Shown: piece after piece, positions 1 to 7,101 of the stretch
Layout: the number at the start of each line of letters is the position of its first letter
Position numbering within the stretch: the first letter of the stretch is position 1
Position numbers and translations under genes: made by a program
The notes under the pieces: generated by a model
Database searches by the model: none
Seen by the model: only the letters and a program-made list of their open reading frames with translations
Told to the model about the DNA's origin: nothing
Source: QAMX01 sp003149835
GTDB taxonomy: Bacteria; Bacillota; Clostridia; Oscillospirales; QAMX01
NCBI GenBank assembly: GCA_959600635.1
Contig: CAUGMN010000019.1
Location: forward strand, 1 to 37,356
Direction: 5' to 3'
Length of the DNA: 37,356 bases

Positions 1-172
1 CTACCGCATATCCAATCTATCCAATTCGCCTATCCGTCAAAGAAGCGTCCAACGGACATCCGCCAGGCACACCGACAGCGCCGTATCGAATGCGCTCACC
101 GGCGCGCCCGCCCTACGGTTGGCCCGAATCCGTCTTTCCTGCCCTCATCATCAGCCGCTGAAAGGCTTTTAT

Positions 173-201
173 ATTATACCGCGCTTTTCAGGAAAAAGCA
201 A
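173..201 (-). promoter_or_regulatory. Putative sigma-70/A promoter reading out of the left edge
   Basis: On the minus strand a TTGCTT -35 (196-201) and a perfect TATAAT -10 (173-178) are separated by 17 bp. It lies just after the dihydrouridine synthase stop codon, so it would transcribe something to the left of position 165. The remaining 165 bases hold only short minus-strand frames that run into stops, so the target gene probably begins outside the window. Seen in sequence only; activity is inferred. Confidence 0.45.
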
Positions 202-219
202 TACCCCCATGCGAAAAAT

Positions 220-1218
220 TCACGCCTTTTCCGCATCCTCCGCTTCCGCCAGAACGGCGGCGATCAGCGCGTTCAGCTCCGCCACGCTCGAAACGCGCGA
301 CGCCAGCTCCCGATACCGCGCGGCTGAACGGATTCCGCGCAGATAGTGCGTCAGGTGCGCGCGCGCCTCGCGGCAGGCCGTCCGCTCGCCTTTTTGCTCC
401 GCGGCCAGCGCGATCTGCTCCGCGGCGGTGCGCAGCCGTTCCGCCAGCGGCGGCGGCGAAAACGCCCCGCCCGCCAGCGCGGCGCGACAGTCCTCAAAAA
501 TCCACGGATTGCCCAGCGCTCCGCGCCCGATCAGCGCAAAGCGCGCGCCGGTCTCGCGAAGTAGTCTGCAACCCGATTCCCCTGAAACGACGTCGCCGTT
601 GACCATCACCGGAATGCCCGCCGCCTCCACGACCGCGCGCATCAGCGCAGTATCCGCGCTGCCGGCATACATCTGCTCGCGCGTGCGGCCGTGGACGCAC
701 AGCGCCGCCGCGCCCGCCTCCTCGGCCATACGCGCAAACTCAACGGCGTTGACATGTTCCGCGTCCCATCCGGCGCGAAATTTTACCGTCACCGGCACCT
801 TCACCGCTCCAACGACCGCCTCGATACAGGCGGCGGCGCGGCGCAGATCCTTCATCAGAGCCGAACCCTCGCCCGATTTGACGATCTTCCCGGCCGGACA
901 GCCCATGTTGAGATCGAGAATATCCGCCCCTGAAAGCGCCAAAGCGATCACGGCGCCCTCCGCAAGAAACGCGGGCTCGCCGCCGAAAATCTGCGCGGCC
1001 GCCGGATGCTCGTCTGCGCCCAGGTATAAAAGCTGTTTGGTTTTGCGGTCGCCGTAGCACAGCGCCTTGGCGCTGACCATCTCCGTCACCGTATAAGCCG
1101 CGCCGTGCGCCCGGCACACCCGCCGGAACGCATAATCGCCGACGCCCGCCATCGGCGCCAGCCCAAAACCGCCGCCGAGCCAAACGCGGCCAATCCAAAT
1201 TCCTGTCTCGTTATCCAC
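220..1218 (-). CDS. dusB: tRNA-dihydrouridine synthase (DusB-like)
   Basis: FMN-dependent enzyme that reduces uridine to dihydrouridine in the D-loop of tRNA in the cytoplasm. The 332-residue protein shows the flavin-binding barrel start LAPMAGVGD (20-28), TEMVSAKAL (45-53) and the NMGCP motif (104-108), whose Cys107 matches the catalytic general acid of the family. KFRAGWD, CVHGRTREQ and VNGDVVS follow in the expected order, and the length is normal. It starts 33 nt after the stop of the upstream SLH-repeat gene and is probably co-transcribed with it. The DusB subgroup name rests on overall resemblance and common Firmicute usage, so the exact tRNA position modified is inferred. Confidence 0.93.
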   Translation of the reverse strand: MDNETGIWIGRVWLGGGFGLAPMAGVGDYAFRRVCRAHGAAYTVTEMVSAKALCYGDRKTKQLLYLGADEHPAAAQIFGGEPAFLAEGAVIALALSGADILDLNMGCPAGKIVKSGEGSALMKDLRRAAACIEAVVGAVKVPVTVKFRAGWDAEHVNAVEFARMAEEAGAAALCVHGRTREQMYAGSADTALMRAVVEAAGIPVMVNGDVVSGESGCRLLRETGARFALIGRGALGNPWIFEDCRAALAGGAFSPPPLAERLRTAAEQIALAAEQKGERTACREARAHLTHYLRGIRSAARYRELASRVSSVAELNALIAAVLAEAEDAEKA

Positions 1219-1251
1219 TGGCCGAAGCCTTTCTTCTGAAATTTTCCCGGG

Positions 1252-2472
1252 CTATACGCGCAGCACCACAAGGCTCTGCAATTTGCCGTTCTCGCTGACG
1301 ACCGCTCTGAGGACAACCGGAAGCGCCATGCTTTTATACCGTTCCAACGATACGCGCAGCATATCGTAGCCGACGGCGACCGCGCTATCGGCGCTCGCCT
1401 CAAACGTATAGACGATATCCTCTTCGTCCGCCGTGTAGATCAGCGCGCGGCTCCCCAGCCGGATCATCACGCCGCCGCCGGCGCTGAAATCCAGCGTCAC
1501 CTCCGCCGGCGGCACCGTCGTCACCGTTTCGCCCTCGGCAAACGCGCCGTCCCACGAAAGCACCGCGTTGTTCTCCGACGACAGGTAGACGACCTTGCGC
1601 CCCAGACAATTTCTGTCAGGCGCGCGGAAATCCGGCGCTGTGACCACCGCGCCGTCGGAAAGGCGATAGCCCGTCTCCGTCATCCCGATAATCACCGCGG
1701 AAACCTCGGCGACAGCGCCAAAGGAACGCTCGGCCATGGTCTGCTGTCCCTCAATATAGAAGACGCCCTCGTTCTGGACCGGATAATAGGTGACGGTTTT
1801 GCAGCGCATGGTATTGGCCGCCATAACCGCCACATCCTGCCGGTAGATCATCTGATCGTAGCGCTCGTTGGCATAATACAGCACGTCGTCGAACAGCCCG
1901 CGCGAATCGGCGAGCGCTGTAATCCGCTGCCGCCACTGAGCGGCTGTTTCGCCTGGCAAAACGGCCAGAGTGTCCTGCGTATAGCCGAGCAGGCGCAGAA
2001 AAACGATCGCGCATTCAAAATAGGTGATGTTCGCCGTCGGGTTGAGGCGGTTGGCCGCGTCGCCGATGAACAGCCCCGTGCTGATACAGTAGCCCGCATA
2101 GCTCAGCGCCCACGGCGCGATGGCGGCTTTGTCCTCAAAGGCGGAGGTCTGCGCGATTCGTTCAAACATCGCGTTTTTTTCGGCCTTCCCCGCATTGTTC
2201 AGCGAATAAACGACGCGGAACATCTCCTGGCGGGTGATATAGTCCAGAGGGCGGAACAGATGCTGTCCGCCGATCACCGAACCGTGCATCACGTTGTAAT
2301 CCCGGCACTGCTCCACCGCATTCTTAGCGTAAGCGGAGATAAAGGCGTCGTCGGCGTATTGGAATGCGCCCGTCTCCGCGGCGGCTGCAACCGGCGCAAA
2401 AGCGCCGAACAGCCCCAGCACAACCGCAACGGCCAAAAGCAGCGGTATCCACCGTGTTTTCGTCAGATCCAT
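1252..2472 (-). CDS. Secreted protein with two S-layer-homology (SLH) repeats
   Basis: A 406-residue exported protein. Residues 1-33 form a signal peptide: a Lys/Arg-containing start, a long Leu/Ala/Val core, then an Ala-rich cleavage region. Two SLH-like repeats follow, at about 37-92 and 109-165; the second shows the typical pattern of F-x-D, a Trp/Ala helix, then G-L-F-I-G and N-P-x-A-x-I-T. SLH domains usually anchor proteins to secondary cell-wall polymers, but they normally come in threes; here I see only two. The C-terminal 230 residues look beta-rich and I do not recognise them. The start has a good ribosome binding site (GGGGAGG) and the gene leads a two-gene operon with the dihydrouridine synthase. 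Confidence 0.8.
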   Translation of the reverse strand: MDLTKTRWIPLLLAVAVVLGLFGAFAPVAAAAETGAFQYADDAFISAYAKNAVEQCRDYNVMHGSVIGGQHLFRPLDYITRQEMFRVVYSLNNAGKAEKNAMFERIAQTSAFEDKAAIAPWALSYAGYCISTGLFIGDAANRLNPTANITYFECAIVFLRLLGYTQDTLAVLPGETAAQWRQRITALADSRGLFDDVLYYANERYDQMIYRQDVAVMAANTMRCKTVTYYPVQNEGVFYIEGQQTMAERSFGAVAEVSAVIIGMTETGYRLSDGAVVTAPDFRAPDRNCLGRKVVYLSSENNAVLSWDGAFAEGETVTTVPPAEVTLDFSAGGGVMIRLGSRALIYTADEEDIVYTFEASADSAVAVGYDMLRVSLERYKSMALPVVLRAVVSENGKLQSLVVLRV

Positions 2473-2501
2473 TCCGTCGCCTCCCCAAGTTTCATGGCAA
2501 A

Positions 2502-2530
2502 AGTATACCTGACTTCGGATGCAAAGTCAA
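2502..2530 (-). promoter_or_regulatory. Promoter of the SLH gene-dus operon
   Basis: On the minus strand a TTGACT -35 (2525-2530) and TATACT -10 (2502-2507) are spaced by 17 bp. This places a transcription start about 20-25 nt ahead of the SLH gene start codon. An inverted repeat TGACTT-N8-AAGTCA (2510-2529) fills the spacer and could be an operator, though six-base arms can occur by chance. Confidence 0.7.
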
Positions 2531-2627
2531 GAATTTCCATCCAAGTGTAACCCAACTGTAATATTCAAAAAACGGCGCGCGAGACCGCTCTTCTCTCTTA
2601 AAAATCCTTCTTTTTGCGGAATCCCTC

Positions 2628-2656
2628 TTGCATTTTTTTGTAAAATATGGTATATT
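2628..2656 (+). promoter_or_regulatory. Promoter of ppdK
   Basis: TTGCAT (2628-2633), a 17-bp T/A-rich spacer and TATATT (2651-2656). An alternative -10, TATTAT, is shifted two bases downstream. Initiation near 2663 would give a leader of about 140 nt containing the stem-loop at 2714-2751. Confidence 0.6.
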
Positions 2657-2713
2657 ATATTGGTTAGAGAGACGGAACGCCTTTTTATCCAGACATTGTA
2701 TATGCTTTTGTTG

Positions 2714-2751
2714 AACAAAGCTGTTTTCCACAGAAAGAAAACAGCTTTGTT
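2714..2751 (+). promoter_or_regulatory. Perfect 15-bp stem-loop in the ppdK leader
   Basis: AACAAAGCTGTTTTC (2714-2728) is exactly complementary to 2737-2751, with an 8-nt loop (CACAGAAA). No T-run follows, so it is not an ordinary intrinsic terminator. It ends 52 nt before the ppdK start codon and 30 nt before the ribosome binding site. A role in mRNA stability, protein binding or DNA binding is possible; the function is unknown. Confidence 0.6.
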
Positions 2752-2803
2752 GTCCGCTCGTTTCGTCGCCCATATTTTGAGTCAGAGGAGAAACGGAAGA
2801 TCT

Positions 2804-5449
2804 ATGAGTAAAAAATTTGTTTACATGTTCAGCGAGGGCTCGGGCGATATGCGCGAGCTGCTGGGCGGCAAGGGCGCCAACCTGGCGGAGATGATGAATC
2901 TCGGCATGCCCGTGCCGAACGGCTTTACCATCACCACCGAGGCCTGCACCGACTACTACCAAAACGGCGAGGCCGTCAGCGATGAGATCGAGCGCCAGAT
3001 TTACGAATATCTCGAACGCATGGAGGACGAATGCGGCAAGAAATTCGGCGACCCGGACAACCCGCTCCTCGTCAGCGTCCGCAGCGGCGCGCGCGCTTCG
3101 ATGCCGGGCATGATGGACACCATTTTGAACCTCGGCCTCAACGATACGGTCGTGGAGGGTCTCGCCCGTCTGACGGACAACCCCCGCTTTGCCTATGACT
3201 CCTACCGCCGTTTCATCCAGATGTTCTCCGACGTCGTCATGGAGCTTCCGAAATCCTCCTTTGAGAAAATCATCGACAAGGTCAAATCCGAAAAAGGCGT
3301 CTCCTACGACAACGAGCTGGACGCCGACGACATGAAAAAGCTCGTCGTTTTGTTTAAAAACCACTTTATCGCCAAGAAGGGCTTTCTTTTCCCCGAAAAC
3401 CCGCGCGCGCAGCTTCTTGAAGCGGTCAAGGCCGTGTTCCGTTCGTGGAACAACGACCGCGCCGTCTACTACCGCCGCATGAACGACATCCCCTCTTCGT
3501 GGGGAACGGCCGTCAACGTCCAGTCGATGGTGTTCGGCAACATGGGCGACGACAGCGGCACGGGCGTCGCTTTTACGCGCAACCCCGCGACCGGCGAGAA
3601 GAAGCTGTTCGGCGAATTCCTGATGAACGCGCAGGGCGAGGACGTCGTCGCCGGTGTGCGCACGCCGCAGACCATCGACCAGCTCGCCGTCATCATGCCC
3701 GATATCTACCGGCAGTTCACGGAGATCTGCGCCAAGCTCGAAGCGCATTACCGCGACATGCAGGACATGGAGTTCACCATTGAAAAAGGCAAGCTTTATA
3801 TGCTTCAAACGCGCAACGGCAAGCGCACCGCCGCCGCCGCGCTGAAAATCGCCGTCAGCCTCGTGGCCGAGGGCATGCTCTCCAAGGAAGAGGCGATTTT
3901 GAAAGTCGAGCCCAAGCAGCTCGACACCCTGCTGCACCCGCAGTTTGACCCCATCGCGCTCAAAGAAGACTCTCCCGTGGCCTCCGGTCTTCCCGCCTCT
4001 CCCGGCGCGGCCTGCGGCGCGGTCGTCTTTGACGCCAAGGACGCGGTCGAGGCCGCCAAAACCGGCCGTAAGGTGGTTTTGGTCCGGCTGGAAACCTCGC
4101 CGGAGGACATCGAAGGCATGGCGGCCGCGCAGGGCATTCTGACGGCGCGCGGCGGCATGACCTCGCACGCGGCCGTGGTCGCGCGCGGCATGGGCCGCTG
4201 CTGCGTGGCCGGCTGCGGCGACATCAGCATCAACGAGGACGAAAAATATTTCGTCGTCAAAGGCATCCGCATCAACGAAGGCGACGGCATCTCCATCGAC
4301 GGCTCTACGGGCAAGGTCTACCTCAGCATTCTTCCCACGGTCGAAACCGTGATGAGCGGCGACTTTGCGACCTTCATGAGCTGGGCCGACCAGATCCGGA
4401 CGCTGAAAATCCGCACCAACGCCGACACCCCGCGCGACGCGCAGGCCGCGCGCAAATACGGCGCGGAGGGCATCGGCCTCTGCCGCACGGAGCACATGTT
4501 CTTCGACGCCGACCGTATCCCCGCCATCCGCGAGATGATCGTCGCCAAAACGCTGGATCAGCGCAAAAAGGCGCTGGACAAGCTGCTGCCGATGCAGCGC
4601 GGCGACTTTGAGGCGCTGTTCCGCACCATGAAGGGTCTGCCCGTTACCATCCGTCTCTTAGACCCGCCGCTGCACGAATTCCTGCCGCAGAACGACGAGG
4701 ACATCCTCGCCCTCGCGCACGAAATGCGCATCTCATTCTCCGAGCTCAAAGCAACGATTGATTCGCTCCACGAGGCCAACCCCATGTTCGGCCACCGCGG
4801 CTGTCGCCTCGCCGTCTCCTATCCTGAGATCGCCGAAATGCAGACGCGCGCGATCATCGAAGCCGCCATCAACGTCTCCAAAAGCGGCCAGTCCGTCGTG
4901 CCGGAGATCATGATCCCGCTTGTCGGCGACATCAACGAGCTCAAATACGTCAAGAAAACCGTCTGCAAGACCGCGGATTCCGTCATCTCCGCCGCCAACG
5001 CCAAGCTCACCTATCACGTCGGCACGATGATCGAGGTGCCGCGCGCGGCGCTGACCGCCGACGAGATCGCCACCGAAGCGGAGTTCTTCTCCTTCGGCAC
5101 CAACGACCTCACCCAGATGACCTACGGCTTCTCGCGCGACGACGCGGGCAAGTTCCTGCGCGACTACTACGAGAAGAAAATTTTCGAGTCCGACCCGTTT
5201 GCGCGGCTCGACACCGACGGCGTCGGCAAGCTCGTCAACATGGCGGCGACGCTCGGCCGCTCCGTCCGCAAGGATATCAAGCTCGGCATCTGCGGCGAAC
5301 ACGGCGGCGACCCGTCGTCGATCGAGTTCTGCCACAAGATCGGCCTGAACTACGTCTCCTGCTCGCCCTACCGCGTTCCCATCGCGCGGCTCGCCGCCGC
5401 GCAGGCCGCGGTCAAATACAAGGACGCCGCTCCCGACGCTGCAAAATAA
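2804..5449 (+). CDS. ppdK: Pyruvate, phosphate dikinase
   Basis: Interconverts pyruvate, ATP and phosphate with PEP, AMP and pyrophosphate in the cytoplasm; in clostridia it often works in glycolysis with pyrophosphate. At 881 residues the length matches the family. The N-terminal ATP-grasp part begins with ELLGGKGANLAEM. The swivelling phosphohistidine domain has GGMTSHAAVV with His455, the same number as the catalytic histidine of the Clostridium symbiosum enzyme. The C-terminal PEP/pyruvate barrel includes FGTNDLTQMT and LGICGEHGGD, with Cys830 as the likely catalytic cysteine. I chose ATG 2804, preceded by AGAGGAG and the family-typical N-terminus, over an in-frame ATG at 2519 that lies upstream of the promoter. 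It is a single-gene unit with its own promoter and terminator; no regulatory kinase gene is adjacent. Confidence 0.98.
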   Translation: MSKKFVYMFSEGSGDMRELLGGKGANLAEMMNLGMPVPNGFTITTEACTDYYQNGEAVSDEIERQIYEYLERMEDECGKKFGDPDNPLLVSVRSGARASMPGMMDTILNLGLNDTVVEGLARLTDNPRFAYDSYRRFIQMFSDVVMELPKSSFEKIIDKVKSEKGVSYDNELDADDMKKLVVLFKNHFIAKKGFLFPENPRAQLLEAVKAVFRSWNNDRAVYYRRMNDIPSSWGTAVNVQSMVFGNMGDDSGTGVAFTRNPATGEKKLFGEFLMNAQGEDVVAGVRTPQTIDQLAVIMPDIYRQFTEICAKLEAHYRDMQDMEFTIEKGKLYMLQTRNGKRTAAAALKIAVSLVAEGMLSKEEAILKVEPKQLDTLLHPQFDPIALKEDSPVASGLPASPGAACGAVVFDAKDAVEAAKTGRKVVLVRLETSPEDIEGMAAAQGILTARGGMTSHAAVVARGMGRCCVAGCGDISINEDEKYFVVKGIRINEGDGISIDGSTGKVYLSILPTVETVMSGDFATFMSWADQIRTLKIRTNADTPRDAQAARKYGAEGIGLCRTEHMFFDADRIPAIREMIVAKTLDQRKKALDKLLPMQRGDFEALFRTMKGLPVTIRLLDPPLHEFLPQNDEDILALAHEMRISFSELKATIDSLHEANPMFGHRGCRLAVSYPEIAEMQTRAIIEAAINVSKSGQSVVPEIMIPLVGDINELKYVKKTVCKTADSVISAANAKLTYHVGTMIEVPRAALTADEIATEAEFFSFGTNDLTQMTYGFSRDDAGKFLRDYYEKKIFESDPFARLDTDGVGKLVNMAATLGRSVRKDIKLGICGEHGGDPSSIEFCHKIGLNYVSCSPYRVPIARLAAAQAAVKYKDAAPDAAK

Positions 5450-5458
5450 AAAAACGCC

Positions 5459-5493
5459 GACAGCCGCGGAAAATTCCGCGGCTGTCTTTTTTT
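5459..5493 (+). terminator. Intrinsic terminator of ppdK
   Basis: A 12-bp GC-rich stem (5459-5470 with 5475-5486), an AAAT loop and seven T residues (5487-5493), beginning 10 nt after the ppdK stop codon. Confidence 0.93.
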
Positions 5494-5647
5494 CTCCGTC
5501 CGTCTTTTCCCCAGACAAACGGTTTCGGGTGTTTTGTTTTGGGCGTCGGCTCCGGGCGCACAGGCCGGCGCCGGAACAAAAAAAATGATTTTTTTCTACA
5601 ACCAAACGCCTTTTTTCCGCACAGAATGAAGTGAAGGCCTTTATTGA
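5494..5647. other. Non-coding stretch after ppdK
   Basis: With the pseudogene that follows, this belongs to a 769-nt interval between ppdK and the next intact gene. It holds A- and T-runs near 5578-5596 and no convincing promoter, gene or RNA. A TGA at 5645-5647 closes the frame of the sigma-like remnant on its upstream side. Confidence 0.5.
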
Positions 5648-6046
5648 GAAAAGGAGGACCGCCAAATCGTCGAGCTGTTCTGGTCGCGTTCCGAAGCGGC
5701 CATCGCCGAAACCGACCGCAAATACGGCGCGCTCTGCCGCCAGATCGCCATGAACGTTCTGCACAGCGCCGAAGACGCCGAGGAGTGCGTTTCAGACGCT
5801 TATCTCGGCGTCTGGAACGCGATTCCGCCCCAGCGTCCGGCTGTCTTTCCCACGCTTCTCTGCCGCTTCGCGCGCAACCTCGCCCTGAAACGATACGAAC
5901 GGGCGAACGCCGCCAAGCGCGGCGGCAGTCATCCTCTGCCCTCTTCGTCGGCGTCTGCGCCAACCCTGCGGCGTAAAAAGCCGCGTTTTCCACACAATCA
6001 AAACAAAGACGAACAGCCGCGGAAACATCCGCGGCTGTTCGTCTGA
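5648..6046 (+). pseudogene. Remnant of a sigma-70-like RNA polymerase sigma factor
   Basis: The frame from 5657 to about 5926 encodes a clear sigma region-2-like segment: a start of RQIVELFWSRSEAAIAE, then LHSAEDAEECVSDAYLGVW and ARNLALKRYERANAAKR. This resembles the N-terminal half of the small ECF-like sigma proteins common in clostridia. There is no ATG, GTG or TTG between the TGA at 5645 and the ATG at 5750, which lies inside the conserved part. A perfect AAAGGAGG (5649-5656) abuts the homologous codons, as if a short deletion removed the start. After residue KRGG the frame becomes unrelated Ser/Pro/Lys-rich sequence, and region 4 is missing. I read it as a doubly broken gene. Translation from the ATG at 5750 would give a 98-residue protein without a complete domain. 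Confidence 0.75.
6007..6044. repeat. Perfect 17-bp inverted repeat
   Basis: Arms 6007-6023 and 6028-6044 pair perfectly around an AACA loop. The ten-base core CAGCCGCGGA and its complement are the same as in the ppdK terminator 550 bp upstream. There is no T-run on the plus strand; on the minus strand the following bases are only moderately T-rich (TTGTTTTG). It may end transcription on the minus strand or be a copied terminator stem. Confidence 0.6.
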
Positions 6047-6153
6047 GAAAGCGTTTCCCCGTGCAGGAGGGAAAAGCGGGGAAATTATCGTCAGCCGGCC
6101 GGAGCGCCGCGCCCAATACAGGGGGCGGACGTTTTGGCTCGCCTCGCCGTTCT

Positions 6154-6190
6154 TCTGTTTGAACCGAAAACCGCCTCCGGTTCAAACAGA
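6154..6190. repeat. 13-bp inverted repeat downstream of the small HTH gene
   Basis: TCTGTTTGAACCG (6154-6166) pairs with 6178-6190 across an 11-nt loop. It lies 29 nt after the stop of the minus-strand regulator gene and would form a hairpin at the end of that transcript. There is no U-tract, so terminator function is uncertain. Confidence 0.45.
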
Positions 6191-6218
6191 GAGGGAACCT
6201 CGCCGGCACGGCGGACTT

Positions 6219-6461
6219 TCAGACAATCTCCTGTTCCAAATTGTTAAATTCCTCAGTATCGAAAAACTCGACTACGGAAATCCCTAAACCGTCGCAGAGT
6301 TTTTTTACAGTGATAATTCCGACATTTTTGCTCTCTCCGGCAAGAATGCTTTTGATGGTAGCTTGCGGCACAGCAGACAGATAACTCAGCCGGTTCGGCG
6401 TAATATTGCGCTCCCGACACAGCTGCCGAATGCGGTTGGCCGTCACCTCGTTGATCCTCAT
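6219..6461 (-). CDS. Small Cro/C1-type helix-turn-helix regulator
   Basis: An 80-residue XRE-family DNA-binding protein that is almost only the HTH domain. Residues 8-62 contain IRQLCRERNITPNRLSYLS, the recognition segment VPQATIKSILAG and the family ending ITVKKLCDGLGISVVEFF, followed by an acidic tail. A strong ribosome binding site (AAGGAGG) precedes the start. It is divergent from a second HTH gene at 6763 and has a promoter with an operator-like palindrome upstream, so self-repression is plausible. Proteins of this form are widespread in clostridia, but I know of no defined target. Confidence 0.85.
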   Translation of the reverse strand: MRINEVTANRIRQLCRERNITPNRLSYLSAVPQATIKSILAGESKNVGIITVKKLCDGLGISVVEFFDTEEFNNLEQEIV

Positions 6462-6762
6462 ATCCCTACGCCTCCTTGAATCCGATGATATTATAATATA
6501 TTTGCGATAAAATTGTTAGTGAAATATCACTAAAACAGCGAATTTTGTCGGTAAACGCCATGCCGCCGGGAATGGCATGACGGATCGCTTTCCAAACGCC
6601 CCCGGCGCTTCCCGCGCCCATCGTTTGCACCTGTAATACCATCAGTACAAAATTTTCAAGTTGACTGTTTATAGTATATATCATTTCGGAAATAATATCA
6701 ATAGGCTATGGAATCGCACTAAAAATATTTATAGAATATATTCATGGGAAAGGACGGATAAA
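6462..6762. other. AT-rich divergent intergenic region between two HTH genes
   Basis: This 301-nt gap is much richer in A and T than its surroundings near both genes. It contains the minus-strand promoter and palindrome at 6490-6533. Two near-identical 14-mers, TTTATAG(T/A)ATATAT, occur at 6668-6681 and 6728-6741, exactly 60 bp apart. The palindrome GAATATATTC (6734-6743) lies 19 nt before the plus-strand gene start. A TTGACT at 6661 has no good -10 partner at standard spacing. Confidence 0.5.
6490..6533 (-). promoter_or_regulatory. Promoter with operator-like palindrome for the small HTH gene
   Basis: On the minus strand a TATAAT -10 (6490-6495) is 18 bp from a CTAACA -35 (6514-6519). The -35 is overlapped by the palindrome TTAGTGA-N4-TCACTAA (6516-6533). 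A repressor bound there would block RNA polymerase, which fits autoregulation by one of the flanking HTH proteins. Confidence 0.5.
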
Positions 6763-7101
6763 ATGGACGAAATTATTCTGATTGTCGGAAAAAGAATCCG
6801 CAATTACCGGCTCCAACTCGGGCTCAGCCAAGAACAGCTCGCGGAAAAGGCCGGATGTCACGCGAGCTATATCGGACAAATCGAACGCGGGGAGAAAAAC
6901 GCCACTCTTGAAAGCATCCATAAAATCGCCCTGGCTTTGCGCGTTTCTCTTTCCAGCCTTTTTGAGAAATTAGATGACGCCGATGCTTCTACCGGTTATC
7001 CCTCCCGATGCTACGAGCTGGTCGCCGCCAAGAAAGAGGCCGAGCAGGCTTGTCTGTACCATATTTTAAGCGAGATAGAGCGGTATAAGACCAATCCATA
7101 A
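6763..7101 (+). CDS. XRE-family helix-turn-helix transcriptional regulator
   Basis: A 112-residue protein. A Cro/C1-type HTH fills residues 5-67: VGKRIRNYRLQLGLSQEQLA, then the recognition part AGCHASYIGQIERGEKN and the closing LESIHKIALALRVSLSSLF. The remaining 45 residues are helical and charged and may mediate dimerisation. I chose ATG 6763 because an AAAGGA lies 8 nt upstream and the HTH fold starts right after it; the frame is open upstream to 6661 but without ribosome binding signals. It is divergent from the 80-residue HTH gene. No partner toxin, phage gene or enzyme is next to it. Confidence 0.85.
   Translation: MDEIILIVGKRIRNYRLQLGLSQEQLAEKAGCHASYIGQIERGEKNATLESIHKIALALRVSLSSLFEKLDDADASTGYPSRCYELVAAKKEAEQACLYHILSEIERYKTNP

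Larger units (their letters stand above)
2473..2803. other. Divergent control region between the SLH gene and ppdK
   Basis: This 331-nt stretch has no gene. It carries a minus-strand promoter at 2502-2530, a plus-strand promoter at 2628-2656 and a long leader hairpin at 2714-2751. The open frame running into ppdK from 2519 crosses the promoter, and I judge it non-coding. Confidence 0.7.

Noticed and set aside
2519..2803. 95-residue N-terminal extension of ppdK
   Set aside because: The extension would begin upstream of the ppdK promoter and has no family homology; ATG 2804 has the right N-terminus and a ribosome binding site.
2492..4495. Long minus-strand open frame (667 codons) opposite ppdK
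   Set aside because: It is antisense to a clear ppdK gene, has a His/Val/Asp/Arg-rich composition typical of mirrored GC-rich codons, and includes the divergent promoter region. No recognisable domain.
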